Source: Limnephilus marmoratus
Lineage: Eukaryota; Arthropoda; Insecta; Trichoptera; Limnephilidae
Assembly: GCA_917880885.1 (NCBI GenBank)
Contig: OU862906.1
Location: 63,406,665-63,470,664 of the forward strand
Direction: 5' to 3'
Length of the DNA: 64,000 nt
Positions 1-11,864 of the stretch are shown here, piece by piece. Below the pieces are notes generated by a model. The model had not been told where the DNA came from. It made no database searches and saw only the letters and a program-made list of their open reading frames with translations. Positions within the stretch are counted from its first letter, which is position 1, and each line of letters starts with the position of its first letter. The position numbers were made by a program, and so were the translations under genes.

Positions 1-27
1 ATGCACTTTGCCCCCGGACACCCTGTA
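1..27. repeat. Right-end fragment of a TIR element (ACAGGGTGTCC family)
   Basis: The first 27 bases end in CCGGACACCCTGTA and nearly repeat the right terminus at 60318-60344 (one difference, TTTG versus TTTA). This is the edge of another copy of the element described at 59312-60344, cut by the window boundary. Confidence 0.7.
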
Positions 28-3000
28 TAATTATCAGTTAACATTTTTTAATAATATTTCTGACTCCGTCCTGCCCAAATCAAGTAACCGTTTTGTTATT
101 TTTGGGCCAAAGGATGACACTTCACAAATAAAACATGATTACACTTTTTCCTCTTACACACTAGTAGTTACACTCTCGTAATAGTTATATATTATTTACA
201 TTATACATATATATGTTTATACAGATTCTGATCAATAATTTTACTATTAAAACACTTCCCAAGATACGTCACACATTTAGTTCACGTTAAACGTTAATAT
301 TATTATAAAACTTTTTTCCGTGAAACAACCAGCCCGTAGCGCTTTTTGACTGTTGCCTCTATGCATTAATGAACAAAATAATTTTTTTATGTCGGAATAT
401 GCAAAATATTATCAGCCGCCCTGGTCATTTATTAAAATCGTCATGTTATTTTAAAATATTTATTCACCTAAGGAAATAAGTATTCATTCACACGCTTCTC
501 TCATCAAACAATAATATAGTACTAGTATAATCAATCATTAAAGATGAACTATTTTACGAATTGAACAAAGCAGGTATATCCAGGCGGTCAGGTCAGGACT
601 CGACCGGACTCGACTAAACCTTTACTCAAAGCCTTAGAGACTTCCCTGAGACTTCTCGTGTCAATACTGAACTTGTAATCCCAATCTGTTAGAATAGCAC
701 TCTGGTGGCAGTATAAAACAGCCTTATAAGAGCAAATATCTTGGATTTAAGGCTGTATTCACGAAGGACCAGTTTATTTGTCTTTGGTCTTTACGGTTCG
801 AAACCTTTCTTAAGCAAGCATGTTATGTTGGACTTTTGAATTTATTCTTTATCAGTGTTTTTTTGTCATTCCCGAAATTGTTAAGTGGAACGGATGCGCG
901 AACTTTTTCATACAAAACATAATTTTTGATTTGAGACCAAAATACTGAATTGAGCAATTTCACTGAACTACTTCAGTGAAATATTTAAATATATAAATAT
1001 TTCGTCAGACCATCAGTATTTCCCCACTACATTTATTACATACATAGTATAAAGTAAAGTCTAACGCTTAGATCTTTTAAATTACACAGCGGATTTTTAT
1101 GCGGTTTTCACCAATAGATAGAGTGATTCATGAGGAAGGTTTTTTTGGTATGAAATTGGTCAAGTTTTTGTGTAAATTGGTAGAAATATATAATATATAA
1201 AGGGAGCGGGCAAGCGGGCGGTGTGGATTTTGTGGCGGTGTGAACGGGCGGTGTGTGGAAGGTTGGGTAAGGGCTTTGTCAGTAGATGGCGTTGTGTTTC
1301 GTTAGCCACATCAACGCGTGTCCGGGTCTGTTTCTAATATGTAATGACTTTCGACTGACGATTAGTGTTTAGTATTAGATTGGCATAATAAAATATTGAT
1401 CCAATATTTAATATCATCACGGGGTATTATGTTTTAAAAACAAAACGTGTTTTAAAAATAAAAATCCATTAAAACGGTTTAAAAAACAAGCGAAATTTTT
1501 ACTCTATTTTAATACCTGAAATTGAATTCTTGACGGCCCCAGGATAAGGCTCAATGGAGTTATCATCGCCGAAAAATTCGCACTGAGGTTCGTTAATTTT
1601 TAAGGTGAACATTGTAAAGTAAAGAGAACAAAGACCAGTGTTATCCTTTTCGTTTATTAAATGGCAAAGCAGCGAAAGCGAGAAGGGAGAATAAATGGAT
1701 TTTATAATTGATATCTCGGGCCGTATTCCGTAACGGAATACGATATTTCCGTAATAAATTGATATTCATGAACCAGTGGCGTGCCGTAATCTACATTGCG
1801 ATTATTATTATTAACATTATATTAGCGATTTTCTCAGAAAATAATATTTTTTGAGAACCTGAAAATATTTTTTGAACACATCATTTTTCTTACAGACTCT
1901 TACAGTTATATTATATTCGATGAAAACAACAAAGAAACCAAATCATTAAATTCGATTCAAAATTTTTTGATTTTTAACAGTGGTTCACGAGTTTATGTTT
2001 TACCACAAAAAATAGTCACACACGAATGTCAAATCCCGATTTAAAGGTCGTGCCTTCTACTCCTAATAAATGGAGGAAATGGTTTTTGGAAAAAAAAAAC
2101 AAATTTAAATTGTTAATAACTGTCCTTCACACCAACGTTCGTCAGTCGTGAGATAGAATGCAACGCAACGTGGGCGTGCAAGCAGAACTAACTAAAAAGT
2201 CCAGTTCTGCGACACTCACAGTTTTTGAGTTTTTGGTGAGCTTAAAATAGCTATAAAATGTCAACTTTCTGACACACCTATTTATTTTGTTTTTTCATTG
2301 TATACAGTACCTAAACTTTAATATAAAAAGCAATATTTTTTGTTGTGTAATAAGACTTAAAAACTATTTTTACAAAGAACAATTTATAGATTTAGAAATT
2401 AAATGGGGTTAGTGAATTCTTGCAGCCGAGAAGTGCTCATTAGAATATTAGAAATGTATTATTTTTATGTGAAATGTATGTTATATTTTAGACGATATGA
2501 AAGAATATTTGATGAAAAATGTGAGGTAAAATGATTTTTTTCGAAAATATCGGAATTCAAAACGGCTTGGATTTAGAAAATTACGTATAGAATAAAAGTT
2601 GTAGATAATTTTATAAGCTTTTAATTAGTCTAAGAAAGTTTCTTTCTGCAACGCACCGTTTTCGAGATATAAGCGGATATCCGAAAATTGGGACCTTCTC
2701 CCCCCCTCCCCCCCTAGCTCACCACCTAGACGGCAGGACTATTAGTATGTTCACACCCTAAGCACCCTGAACAAGTTTATGAAGGAATCGCTTAGGTTCC
2801 TGCTCACGCACTCCACATCTCCTTCCTTGACTGGAATAAACTGAATCCAGTCTGTTTAAAAATCTATATATTTTTCATTGAACTCCCCTTTAAATTCGTG
2901 CTCTTGTGCAAAAATTATTTTCTTTTGTATAATGTTGTCCTTCCCGAAATGATTTTTATTAAGTACATTGGGAATAAATTTTATCAATATTATTTTATGA

Positions 3001-3289
3001 TTTTACGATATATTTGTTCTATAAAAAATAAAAACACCCTCGGAAGGTGACTTTTGTCAATCAAGCGGCTTTACTTTTTTATGTAATGATACTCAAATCT
3101 CCATTTTGTCAATAATGGGATTAGTGATTTCTGCTTGGACGTCCGAAATATTATACGATTTCGGATTAAACAATTATTTTCTATCATCTCAAATAAGAGC
3201 ACAGTTTTATTTTACAAACAGTCTGATGTCAGTTTACATATCATAAAATATTTTCTAGTAGGTGCCGAAAAATTTAAAGTCACATGCAA
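28..3289. other. Unassigned AT-rich DNA
   Basis: No coding frame or RNA gene is supported here. Two spots stand out. At 1200-1260 GCGGGCGGTGTG-like units recur in a short GC-rich island. At 2560-2715 a stretch ends in pyrimidine-rich C runs and looks like an old repeat end. Both are unclassified. Confidence 0.5.
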
Positions 3290-3512
3290 GTGTATTTTTT
3301 TTTTTTTAATGAAAGACAAACATTCCCGAAAGAAAGACATTCCCGACAAAAAGACAAACATTCCTGTCATATGAATACCTTTAAACCTTCCTACTACTAC
3401 CACAGTAAGCGGAAATGGTGCTTGTGTCCTGATGGAGGACTTCGGGGAATCGAACACGCGACGCCTGGATGGAACCCAAATGCGATGCCAATTCAGCCAG
3501 CAACCAATTAAT
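3290..3512 (-). repeat. tRNA-derived SINE (family E), copy 1
   Basis: A T run (3295-3308) at the left is the poly(A) end of a minus-strand retroposon. At the right the minus strand has a tRNA-like head with a B-box-like GTGTTCGATTCCCC and an upstream A-box-like TGGCTGAATTGG. The body words ACAAACATTCCCGA and GTGATGGAGGACTT-like recur in the second copy, split by the Gypsy element at 46860-50246. The short frames across it are not genes. Confidence 0.6.
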
Positions 3513-4100
3513 ATAATAATGCTTCAAAAAATGCACCACATAATTTATGATTTTTTTTACTAAATGTGGTACTTATTTTCTTCTCCGGAGTCTTTCCACA
3601 CTGAAGCAAAATTTTCATAATTCCCCCGTCAGATTCACGACTTGTAAAATAAATATTTTTTTTATATTTAGTGATACCATCTTCACACGATGATAAAAAT
3701 ATTATATGGGTGGTAGATATTCAAGAAAAAGAGATAATTTTTTATGGAGAAAATGATAAACCCTATCGTTCAAGCACTTTACCGTATCATTATATGGAAA
3801 ATATCAACTTTTCCTTCTCATTTTTCTGCTTTAATTTCCTTTTCGCCTTCCTACACGCTGTGAATTTCCGCAATTTCGTCTTCCTACCTCTCCTCTAATT
3901 GTCTTTTCTTTTTCCCCTCTAATATGGACCAAGAAAATATTATTAATACCCAACATTAAAGAACTGCTTATAGGATAATGCTCAAATGATCAGGAATTAT
4001 TTTCATAAATCTTTTAATATTAAAATTAACTAACTATTTAACCAGTTGTACTGTTTGGTAAAATAGTTAGCTATCAGATAAGTTCTTACTTTTTCTAAGC
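3513..4100. other. Unassigned AT-rich DNA
   Basis: AT-rich DNA with no supported gene. A 75-codon frame at 3671-3898 has no recognisable features. Confidence 0.4.
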
Positions 4101-4216
4101 CACATCTACTGGATCTGCCGGATCTGTCCTGATGATTGACACTGCAACGATGTCCGAAACGTTGGCTAAAGAAGGATGTAGCGCAACACGGCATAACACC
4201 CCAAAAACAAATAACG
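4101..4216 (+). repeat. Hammerhead-bearing repeat (family C), isolated copy
   Basis: The sequence runs from CATCTACTGGATCTGCC to CACCCCAAAAACAAATAAC and matches one unit of the family C array at 37510-37836 and 44199-44393. It contains one hammerhead-like core. It is a single degenerate unit far from the array, so the family is dispersed as well as clustered. Confidence 0.7.
4126..4166 (+). ncRNA. Hammerhead-like ribozyme motif (degenerate stem II)
   Basis: CTGATGA (4129-4135) and GAAA (4156-4159) flank a stem II that pairs GACA with TGTC but has a mismatched base pair next to the core. After GAAA comes CGTT, giving a self-complementary ACGT stem III and a U at the cleavage position. Stem I is short (GTC with GGC, one wobble). 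The core letters fit the hammerhead consensus; activity is doubtful. Confidence 0.45.
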
Positions 4217-5105
4217 AAAATAGTTAACTATCGTTTATAAAATCGAAAAACATTGACAGCGGCGTAAATCAATCAATATTTCTCTAAAGCTGAACCAAAT
4301 ACGATTGTTTCACGTTTTAATGACAAGAAGTACCTACGATTACCAAGGTAAGAAAAATACAACAGAAAGTACATGCTCGTATCATAAAAGTTGATTTCCA
4401 GTATTTTTCAAAAATAAATGTTAGACTAATGTCATACTACACAAATGTGTATGTTTTATGTGCAAACCGTACACTGTCATGTACTGCACAAGATTCCCAA
4501 CTGCTCCCCACTATCACGAGCCATTGGGACTACGGCATCCCCAATTTGGATGTATTATGAGGTCGAGTGGAGTGAGTTGTGTGGAGAATGGAGGGTTATT
4601 TATTTATTTACGCCCTAGTGGGCTTTTACAAAGATAGATAATAATAGTTAGGCAGGTACGTAATAAAAATAAATGATTAAATTAATAGTAAAAAATAAAA
4701 TTAAAATCATACATTTCATTAAAGTAATTATAAAGACTTCGTTTTATAACTAATACAGAATCTGCAAACATGTCTACAATATTCCCAAATTTATTTCCAA
4801 AATGATGTAATCTATTTGTAGGTTGTTTTAAAAATGTTACAGAAGAAGGTAGCACTTTGCCTCGTATTTCTGGTCGGTACGTAAAATTTTATTTTGGCGA
4901 GAATTTCAGGGTTGTCAATGCAATTTTAATGATTGTTTTTAATAGTGCAAGGTCAGAGATGATGCGCCTATCTGACAGCGTAATTAAGTTGAGTTGTTTC
5001 ATCAAAAAGACATAGTTAATATTTTTAATTGGAATATTCAGCTTAAAGTTAGTAAATCTTAGAAATTTATGCTGTACCTGTTCTATATTGTCGGAATGTA
5101 TTATA

Positions 5106-6047
5106 TTAGGTCATATGAAATTGGCGTTTTGTATGGGAGGAACATAAAGTCGATTTTTTTTAATATAATATATTTATTTAATCAAAGTATGTACCATTGC
5201 TATCTATGCACTTTTGCCATCTCATAGGTAGTTCATCGATCCCTTTACTAAAAAAACCATTCGGACATGAATCAATAAAATCTTTGAAGGCGGTTTGGAC
5301 TGCCCCATCGGAGTTGAATTTTTTCCCTTGCAGGAAGTTATCCAAATTTCGAAAAAATGGTAATCTGTTGGGGCAAGGTCCGGAGAGTACGGTGGATGTC
5401 TTAATCATTCCAATTGAAGCTCCTCTAATTTGGTAGCCGTCTGTTGTGCAGTGTGTGGTCTAGCGTTCTAACGCGCGTTTGTTGATTTGCTTCACTCAAT
5501 TCGTGAGGTACCCACCTTTCAAGCTTTTTCACCTTCTCAATTTACTTCAAGTGGATTAAAACAGTTTTATCACTAACACCGCAGCCTGCAGCTAACTCGG
5601 ACGTGGTTAGCGATGGATCCGCTTCCACAATAGCCTTCAATTCTCATTATTAACTTTGGTCTCCGGCCGTCCACGGGGCTTGTTCTGCAGGTCGAAATTT
5701 CCAGAACGAAAACGTTGGAACCAAAAACGCACTGTGTTTTCTTTTGCGGCACCGTCGCCATACACATCATTAATCCTTCGAGCCGTTTCTGCAGCACTGG
5801 TGCCACGGTGGAACTCGTACTTGTACTCCTAAATAACGCGATATTTCAAGTTTTCCATTTTGTAAACTAAGTGACGCAAAGAAAAAAAAAAATTAAGGAA
5901 AAAACAAATGAATTATAATTTTCGAAACACAAATACCTGAGTAAATAGCTGTATAAATTTGAATTTGGAATTCTTAACCAAAGAGAAGATATTTGAGATC
6001 AAAGTTGCCAGTACGGCAAAACGCCAATTTCATATGTATAGACCTAA
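5106..6047 (-). mobile_element. Mariner-like element, internally deleted
   Basis: Terminal inverted repeats begin TTAGGTC and share ATATGAAATTGGCGTTTTG. The element is flanked by TA at 5104-5105 and 6048-6049, the Tc1/mariner target duplication. At 942 bp it is shorter than the usual ~1.3 kb. It lies inside the LINE tail above and is the youngest insertion of this stack. Confidence 0.85.
5178..5858 (-). pseudogene. Mariner transposase remnant (both ends kept, middle lost)
   Basis: The minus strand encodes an N-terminal helix-turn-helix region (motifs RFWFQRFRSGNFDLQ and LTTSELAAGCGVSDKTV), then jumps near 5450 to ARPHTAQQTATKLEE, YSPDLAPTDYHFFR and a C-terminus GKKFNSDGAVQTAF. The jump removes the region that should carry the first two catalytic aspartates, while the third (PDLAPTD) remains. 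In-frame stops lie near the start and before RHPPYSPD. The protein cannot be active; the ends could still be moved by a related transposase. Confidence 0.85.
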
Positions 6048-6190
6048 TATACAATGGGGACCAAATGGGTTATGGTATAGATTCGAGGAAGGTTGGGAAG
6101 TATGTAAATAGCTGGCTATTCAGAAGTTGTCACCAAACACGGCTAGGGTGACACTGAGAGTAGGATCTACAACTCTGGGAATAGCATAAC

Positions 6191-6581
6191 TTAATTTGAA
6201 AATATCTACCCAATAACATACGAAATACGATTTGACTTTATACATTGTTATCCACTGGAGCGACAGCGCAATTTAAAACTTTTTTCTCCGATTGCTCGAG
6301 ATTTTATGGTTGAATATTTTCCGCCCACATTAAAAAAATCATACCTTTAAATTTTTATTATGGACACATACAAACTCATTGTAATTCTATGTAGCCAATA
6401 AATTCATCTATTTTTTGCCGATTAACACATATTTGTAGGATTTATAACAAAATACTTTAAAATGGTAAACTTCTACTTAATTGCTTTCAAATAAAGGAAA
6501 ATTTGCCAAAATTGGTCACAAAGCAATCCGAGGTATTTTAAATAGTGCCATATTGAGGCAAAAAGCGCTCCAGTGGGTTAT
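6191..6581. other. Unassigned AT-rich DNA
   Basis: No gene, tRNA or recognisable terminal repeat was seen. Confidence 0.4.
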
Positions 6582-7220
6582 TAGCCCAGTCATTCCGTAG
6601 TTTTACCTTGCAAAAGGTCATGTAGTAGCGATTTTGATATATGTTGTTAAGATTGGGACTCTAAAGAAAAAAAAAAGTTTTCGACCTCGGGAGGGTCGAG
6701 CTCGATCCGCCATCTTGGATTGAAGGTCCCAAAATTTGGTTTTTTCAAAATAATTATGAAATGCTTGATTTTACAACCAAGTTGTTCAAGGTGAACTTAA
6801 AGAAAACTAAATTACGTACATTTTACGTCGAATGTTTTTTTTGTAAGTCTAATAGGTAACGAGTTACGGTGGCGGAAATGTGAAAATTTTTCTAAAAAAT
6901 GATGAAATTCCCAATTTGTGTTATTTTTCGGGTTATTCATTACATAACTAGCTGTTAAAAACCCGCTCCGTAGGGTTTTACTGCTAGACCCTGTAGGCAG
7001 CTTTTGGTTTGGCTTCGCCCAGTTAGTGTTGGTGACCATTTTATACATAATTATATTATATAATATATTTTTTATCATATAATTATAATAATTTTGTTAA
7101 CTCATTTCCACACTACCATGAGGTAGAGAACAGTCCCAATCTTAACAACATATATCAAAATCGCTACTACATGACCTTTTGCAAGCTAAAGGCCCTTTTA
7201 ACTACGGAATGACTGGGCTA
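6582..7220. mobile_element. Non-autonomous TIR element (~640 bp)
   Basis: The left end TAGCCCAGTCATTCCGTAG (6582-6600) is the exact reverse complement of 7202-7220. The inverted repeat continues inward for about 80 bp with gaps (TTGCAAAAGGTCATGTAGTA, then GATTGGGACT). If the repeat proper begins at GCCCAGTC, TA flanks both sides. The interior has no transposase frame. A segment at 6999-7041 (GGCTTCGCCCAGTT, GTTGGTGACCAT) recurs near 44664-44704. Confidence 0.7.
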
Positions 7221-7784
7221 TATGTTCACAAATAAAACATTCCTTGCGAGGAAGACATACAGCTCGCCGATTAACTTAGATCATTAAAAAACTTAGTACG
7301 TGTTTGATTTAATACAAGTTACGATGAAGGTAGGTACTTGCATTCAAAGTAAGAATAAATCCACTCTTCTCGTAACAGTTCATTCACAATATTCAACAAA
7401 TGCAGGCAATCAGCGTGTTTAAGTACAGTGCATGGCAAATTCCCATAGCAAGTTTTACCAAAGTATTATTACCTAACAACCTTTATGAAGTGCTTTCTTC
7501 TTTAAAACTGTTATAACTTTTGAAAATGTGTTCGCATTTTTGTAAAGGTTAGTGAGATATTAAAGCATAACTTGAATGTTAAGTATCTGGCATTAAATTA
7601 ACGTTTGCGAATCGTAAATGGTAGCTTTGTTCTGTAAAGACGATATGACATTACTTAGTGATATTTAAATCTTTTCTGTTTATGGAGTGATTTCAAATGC
7701 ATTGCATTGGTATCAAACTAGAAATCCATTTTTTTCATTCGTGAGGAGTACCTACCTACCTACGCCACAAACACAATAACAATT
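7221..7784. other. Unassigned AT-rich DNA
   Basis: No supported gene or repeat boundary was seen. Confidence 0.4.
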
Positions 7785-8186
7785 ATTTTTTTACATTAGA
7801 TAAAACAGGAGGTGTTGAGAAAAATTATGCCTCTCTGGGCCTGTATCATCTTTGGGGATGTTGTGTGGAGGGTCTTTTTATGGAAAGGAAGAAGAGGAAA
7901 GGAAGGAAAAAGGTATGAGGGGTGGGTAGGAATCTGGGGTCAGTGTGTCCGGGAGTGACGGACGAATGAATTCATCCCTTCCACTGCGGTGGAGAGGTCT
8001 GAAGATCTCCCTCAACCAGTCTCTCCCGATCCGGCCTGCCACGCAGTTGGTGAACAGACGTATCCCATGATCCTGCGCACCAAACGTAGCGAACCACTTA
8101 GGATGAACTATGGCGAAGGTGTTGGTTATCCATAAATATCCAATAAATGGTTCCCGGGCCGGCGGTAACCATACCTCCAGAATTGA
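7785..8186 (-). repeat. Family B poly(A) retroposon-like repeat, copy
   Basis: It starts with a T run, contains CTTTGGGGATGTTGTGTGG, GGGTGGGTAGGAATCTGGGG, CTCTCCCGATCCGGCCTGCC and ACGTAGCGAACCACTTAGG, and ends GGTTCCCGGGCCGGCGGTAA. The same words, in order, occur in the copies at 10262, 29820, 33950, 34388 and 36684. Read on the minus strand it ends in poly(A), so it looks like a SINE-like retroposon, though no clear tRNA head is visible. Confidence 0.75.
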
Positions 8187-8265
8187 AGGTACTTACGTAG
8201 TTGGTAGGTGGTTGGTAAGTCCTTGGTAAGTACTAACCTAGTTGGTAGGTAGTTTGGTAGAGAAT
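8187..8265. repeat. Degenerate GTTGGTAG-type tandem repeat
   Basis: GTTGGTAGGT, GTTGGTAAGT, CTTGGTAAGT and GTTGGTAGGT recur in a row between 8199 and 8262. It is a short minisatellite with no coding meaning. Confidence 0.55.
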
Positions 8266-8519
8266 TTTTCGAAAAATAAGATAAAATATTATCAAACACG
8301 GGTTGAGAAAGATACTACTTTTCATGAGGGAGAAAAAGCTACGAGTATAAATTATTTTATCGATGTAATTTGGATATTCACGCTTCCAAAAGTATTAATT
8401 TTAGGGGTATCACGCCGCGTTGCGTTATCTTCTTTAGCTAACACAGCATAATAACCCAAACATAAATCACATTCAAAAAGGTAATAAGAAAGTAGTTTTC
8501 CAACCCCTCAGGACTCGGT

Positions 8520-9010
8520 TCTTTCCGCTTTGCAATAAAATCCAAACAAATGGAATATTTTTGAATGCATCCGAAAATTGTAAAAACGGTTTCTGAAAGG
8601 TGATATAAGCTTTCAATTTTTAAATTGTTTTCTCTTTATATTTTTTTATATTTAAAAATTTAGAATGCAAACATAAGAAAGGTTTAAAAATGGCTCAACT
8701 TACGTATTTTCTAACTAAAATTACTTATAACGAAAAAATAAAAATACACACATAAATATATCATAAACGTTATCGTCAACCCACATTTTTGTCGTTTCAT
8801 GAAAAATAATGAATTAAAAATTAATATTTTTTAATCGTAAATTATTTTTCAAATTGCGACGGGAAACTTTGGATTTATAAAGGTGTACATTTTAATTAAC
8901 TTGCGGTTAAAATCGGTAAAGCGTGGTGTTTTCTCTTTCTAACACCGTTTAGATCATATTTCTAACAATGATAGTATGGGAGACAAGGATTTCTATGACA
9001 CCTATATGAG
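8520..9010. repeat. Interspersed repeat family D, copy 1
   Basis: Segments AATGGAATATTTTTGAATGC, CTAACTAAAATTACT, AGGTGTACATTTT, ACCGTTTAGATCATATTTCT and ATTTCTATGA occur in the same order at 55385-56330. Copy 2 holds a LINE tail that is absent here, so this is the uninterrupted form. No protein or RNA feature identifies the class. Confidence 0.6.
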
Positions 9011-9308
9011 TTGTTCCGAAAACCGAACAAATCAAGGGCTTAATGTTTTTTGAAAATTTTCTTGAATGAACGATTACTGTTCCGTGACGTCAAAAAAGCA
9101 TAAAATTTACTTTCTTTTTCCGAACAATGCTGCTCTTTTTCGTGCATTAAATAATGATGAAACAAAAGATAAGAAAAAATATCAGAGTGTCTGTTTCTTC
9201 CACTTACCACTTACTACTTTATTCCTTTGGAGGAAACATATATCTTATTACGGCTCAGCTACGGCGACGGGAATTGCATTTCATTTTCTTTTAAGAGAAA
9301 TGGAGATG

Positions 9309-9425
9309 TTTTTTTTTTTTTAATTTTTTAATTCACAAAAAGATACATTAATTACAATAAATTTTATACAATAATTAATTACATAATATATGTATTTGAT
9401 TTACCCCCATAAATAATACCCCCAT
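9309..9425 (-). repeat. Severely 5'-truncated LINE 3' tail
   Basis: Reversed, this reads ATGGGGGTAAATCAAATAC, TAATTAATTATTGTATAAAA, ATGTATCTTTTTGTGAAT and then poly(A). It closely follows the 3' UTR of the LINE ending at 18700 (18600-18700). Only about 110 bp of 3' end were inserted, as is common for target-primed LINE copies. Confidence 0.75.
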
Positions 9426-9429
9426 AATA

Positions 9430-10261
9430 ATTATGATTGTATGTTTCCTTTGGGCGGGTGCTGACATAAGTTCACCATTAATCTCATGTCCAACTGTTGT
9501 TATTTAGTGTGTAAGAAAGAGCTGCAGCATTAAATGTTTAAGAACAAAAACAAAACTATCAGCGCATTGACGTTTGACGTTTTCGAATTTTTAGAATTCA
9601 CTCACACTTCAATATTATCCTCGTAACTATATTCCATACTTTCAAAACTATCGCCAAGGCTAGTAGTATTGTAGGGATCTACGGAGACGTCACGGTGGGT
9701 GTATGAGAGAGATACAAGAAAATGATTACTTTTTTCCATTAGAGGAAACGAAGCTACATATATTGTGTACTTATCTCATCTTTTGAAAGAACTGCAGCAT
9801 TATTGCAGCACGTACATACATTTATTGCCTTTTTGTGCCGTCACGGCACCGTAATCGTGTAACGTCCCGGTATTAATAAAAGCTTTATTGTGTGTTTTTT
9901 CTATAAATTCGAAAAATCATTTACTAACTTGGAATGTTTACGATTTTTTTGCATTTCGCTCAAAGGGAAAAGCATTTACCCAATTTCAATGTTCGTCGCA
10001 TCAAACGAATTAACTCAGATTGCTGTTCTTTATGAATAAATTGCAAGCGCCAACGGGGAATGGACATTGTATTATATTATTCTGCATTCATTTTTGGTAT
10101 TTAGCTCCTTCTGGGAATAAAAAAAATTACGAGATAACTTTAATTACTGTACAATCGCAAGCGCTAATGATCACCTTAGTAAAATAGAGCAATATAACAA
10201 TCTAACAGTATATATATTATTTTTTATGTATTCGAAGATTATTTCAAATTTTAAAACCTTT
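9430..10261. other. Unassigned DNA
   Basis: AT-rich, with no gene or repeat end that I can support. Confidence 0.4.
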
Positions 10262-11062
10262 TATTTCAATTTGGGAGGCGGGTTTTTCAATTTGGGTGCC
10301 GTCACCCCGGGAACCATTTATTGGATAACCAACAATCCTGCCATAGGTTACCCCAAGTGATTCTCTACGTTTGGTGACTTAACAAGGGTGCCCGGGGTGA
10401 TGGGTGAGGTCCATGAAAGTCTTGGCGGTCGATGCGTCTGCCAACCAATAGCGTGGCAGGCCGGATCTGGAGAGACTGGTGCAGGGAGACATTTTCATCT
10501 CTCCAGCAGGCCTCTCTCGGAACATCACTTTGCACCGCACTGGGGGGTATAGATTCAAATGTCCGTCACTCCTGGATACACTGACCCCCAGATCCCTACA
10601 CACCCTTCACACCTTTTTTATACCTAGAACTTCCTCTCATTCCTTCCATAAAAAGACCCTCCACACAGGATTCCCGAAGGTGACAAAGGCCATGAGGGAA
10701 TTATTTTCACCAGGGCCTCCTATGCGAAGCTAATGCGCTAACATGCTAAGGCGGCCGATGCGTCTGCCCACCTGCTGCGTGGTGGGCAGGATCGAGAGAG
10801 ACTGGTTGAGGGAGGTCTTTCATCCTCTGCAGTCAGAATCACATCCTATCGCCTTGAACCGCAGTTGGAGGGATGGATTCATACGTCCTGGGTACACTGA
10901 TCCCAAGATTCCTACCCACCCTTTACACTTTTATCTTTCCTAGAACTTCCTTCCCTTTCTTTCCTAAAAAGACCCTCCACACAGCATCCCCAAAGATGAC
11001 AAAGGCCATGAGGGGAATTATTTTCCTCAGAGCTTCCTGTGTGGACCAAACGTAAAAAAAAA
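10262..11062 (+). repeat. Family B repeat, one full and one partial copy in tandem
   Basis: A full copy (10262-10733) runs from GGAGGCGGG and CCGGGAACCATTTATTGGAT to GAGGGAATTATTTTC. A second partial copy (10745-11062) begins inside the family at GATGCGTCTGCC and ends CTCAGAGCTTCCTGTGTGG and a poly(A) run. Short frames across both are shadows. The second copy lacks the CCGGGAACC head. Confidence 0.7.
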
Positions 11063-11864
11063 TAATGTGACCGAAATTGACAAAAATGTTTTTATCCGAA
11101 AACGTCGTCTTTGAATCCAAAGACATTTAGCATGCTATTCAAAGAGCAGAGCTTGAGGCATACAACATAGACATGTTGCAGGAACTCTCCCCAGAACTGA
11201 AAGAGGAGCGGGGATATGTAATTATGTTATGTCGCAACACGTCCGTGCCTTCGAGCACTAATTCAGTCACACTTGTAATTGGCATGAATATATGTAGCAT
11301 ACCCATAACCTCCACGATAGTGTGCCTTGCATCTTAGCACTCGGTACAGCTGCATCACTCCTCAGTGTACATGGCTTGAAATATTAAGGTATACTGTGTA
11401 AACTATATGCTGCATAGAACAATATGTATTCGTGCACTGTGCAATTATTGCATGTTCAAGTGCAGTACATAGGTTCAGGTAGATTTCTGTATTTGAACTA
11501 AACGAAACATGGCGTCTAAGACAATGCATGCTATGAAACCTGAGCAACGTGCACACGGTAACATAATGCGACGTTCGACGATGAACGCGATGAGACGTGC
11601 AAGTGAAATAACTGAATTACGACTGCTTGAGTTTAACACAAGCTTCGTGCACATAGTTTACGGGCATACTACAAACAAAATTAAAGTATCACACTCTGTT
11701 TCAAGTTTCCACGAAGCTCGGATTTTCGTTTATTTTCAAAGCATGATTAAACTACGAATCATCTGAAAGTCGAGCTTCCTTTTAAGATGGGAATTTCGAT
11801 ATGAAAAGACTAATTTTTTTAAATATTTCGAACTGAATTTTTTAATTTTTTTTATGTAAATAGC
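11063..11864. other. Unassigned DNA with one small open frame
   Basis: An 85-codon frame at 11509-11766 starts MASKTMHAMKPEQRAHGN and is rich in Met, Arg and His. I do not recognise it and see no domain, and nothing around it suggests a gene. It is most likely chance. Confidence 0.3.

Larger units (their letters stand above)
4595..6084 (-). pseudogene. 5'-truncated LINE, ORF2 C-terminal tail
   Basis: The minus strand from about 5103 down to 4690 encodes a tail starting DNIEQVQHKFLRFTNF and containing LSDRRIISDLALLKTII, typical of the C-terminus of CR1/Jockey-type reverse-transcriptase proteins, with one internal stop. A short AAATA-type tail ends the element at 4595-4612. The frame continues across the mariner: joining the flanks of 5106-6047 puts a PHC segment just before IIHSDNIE. 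No endonuclease or catalytic RT part is present. Confidence 0.7.
4483..6190 (-). repeat. tRNA-derived SINE (family A), copy split by a LINE tail
   Basis: The left part (4483-4594) resembles CAACTGCTCCCGTCTGGAGC...GGCATCCCCAATT, and the right part (about 6085-6190) resumes with GGAAGGTTGGGAAGTA, CTGGCTATTCAGA and GTCACCAAACACGGCTA. The two halves are in the order of the uninterrupted copies at 11865-12262 and 48226-48597. The gap is filled by a LINE 3' end that itself holds a mariner element. Confidence 0.7.

Noticed and set aside
10379..11126. Several 60-84 codon frames
   Set aside because: All lie in family B repeats and recur with stops in other copies.
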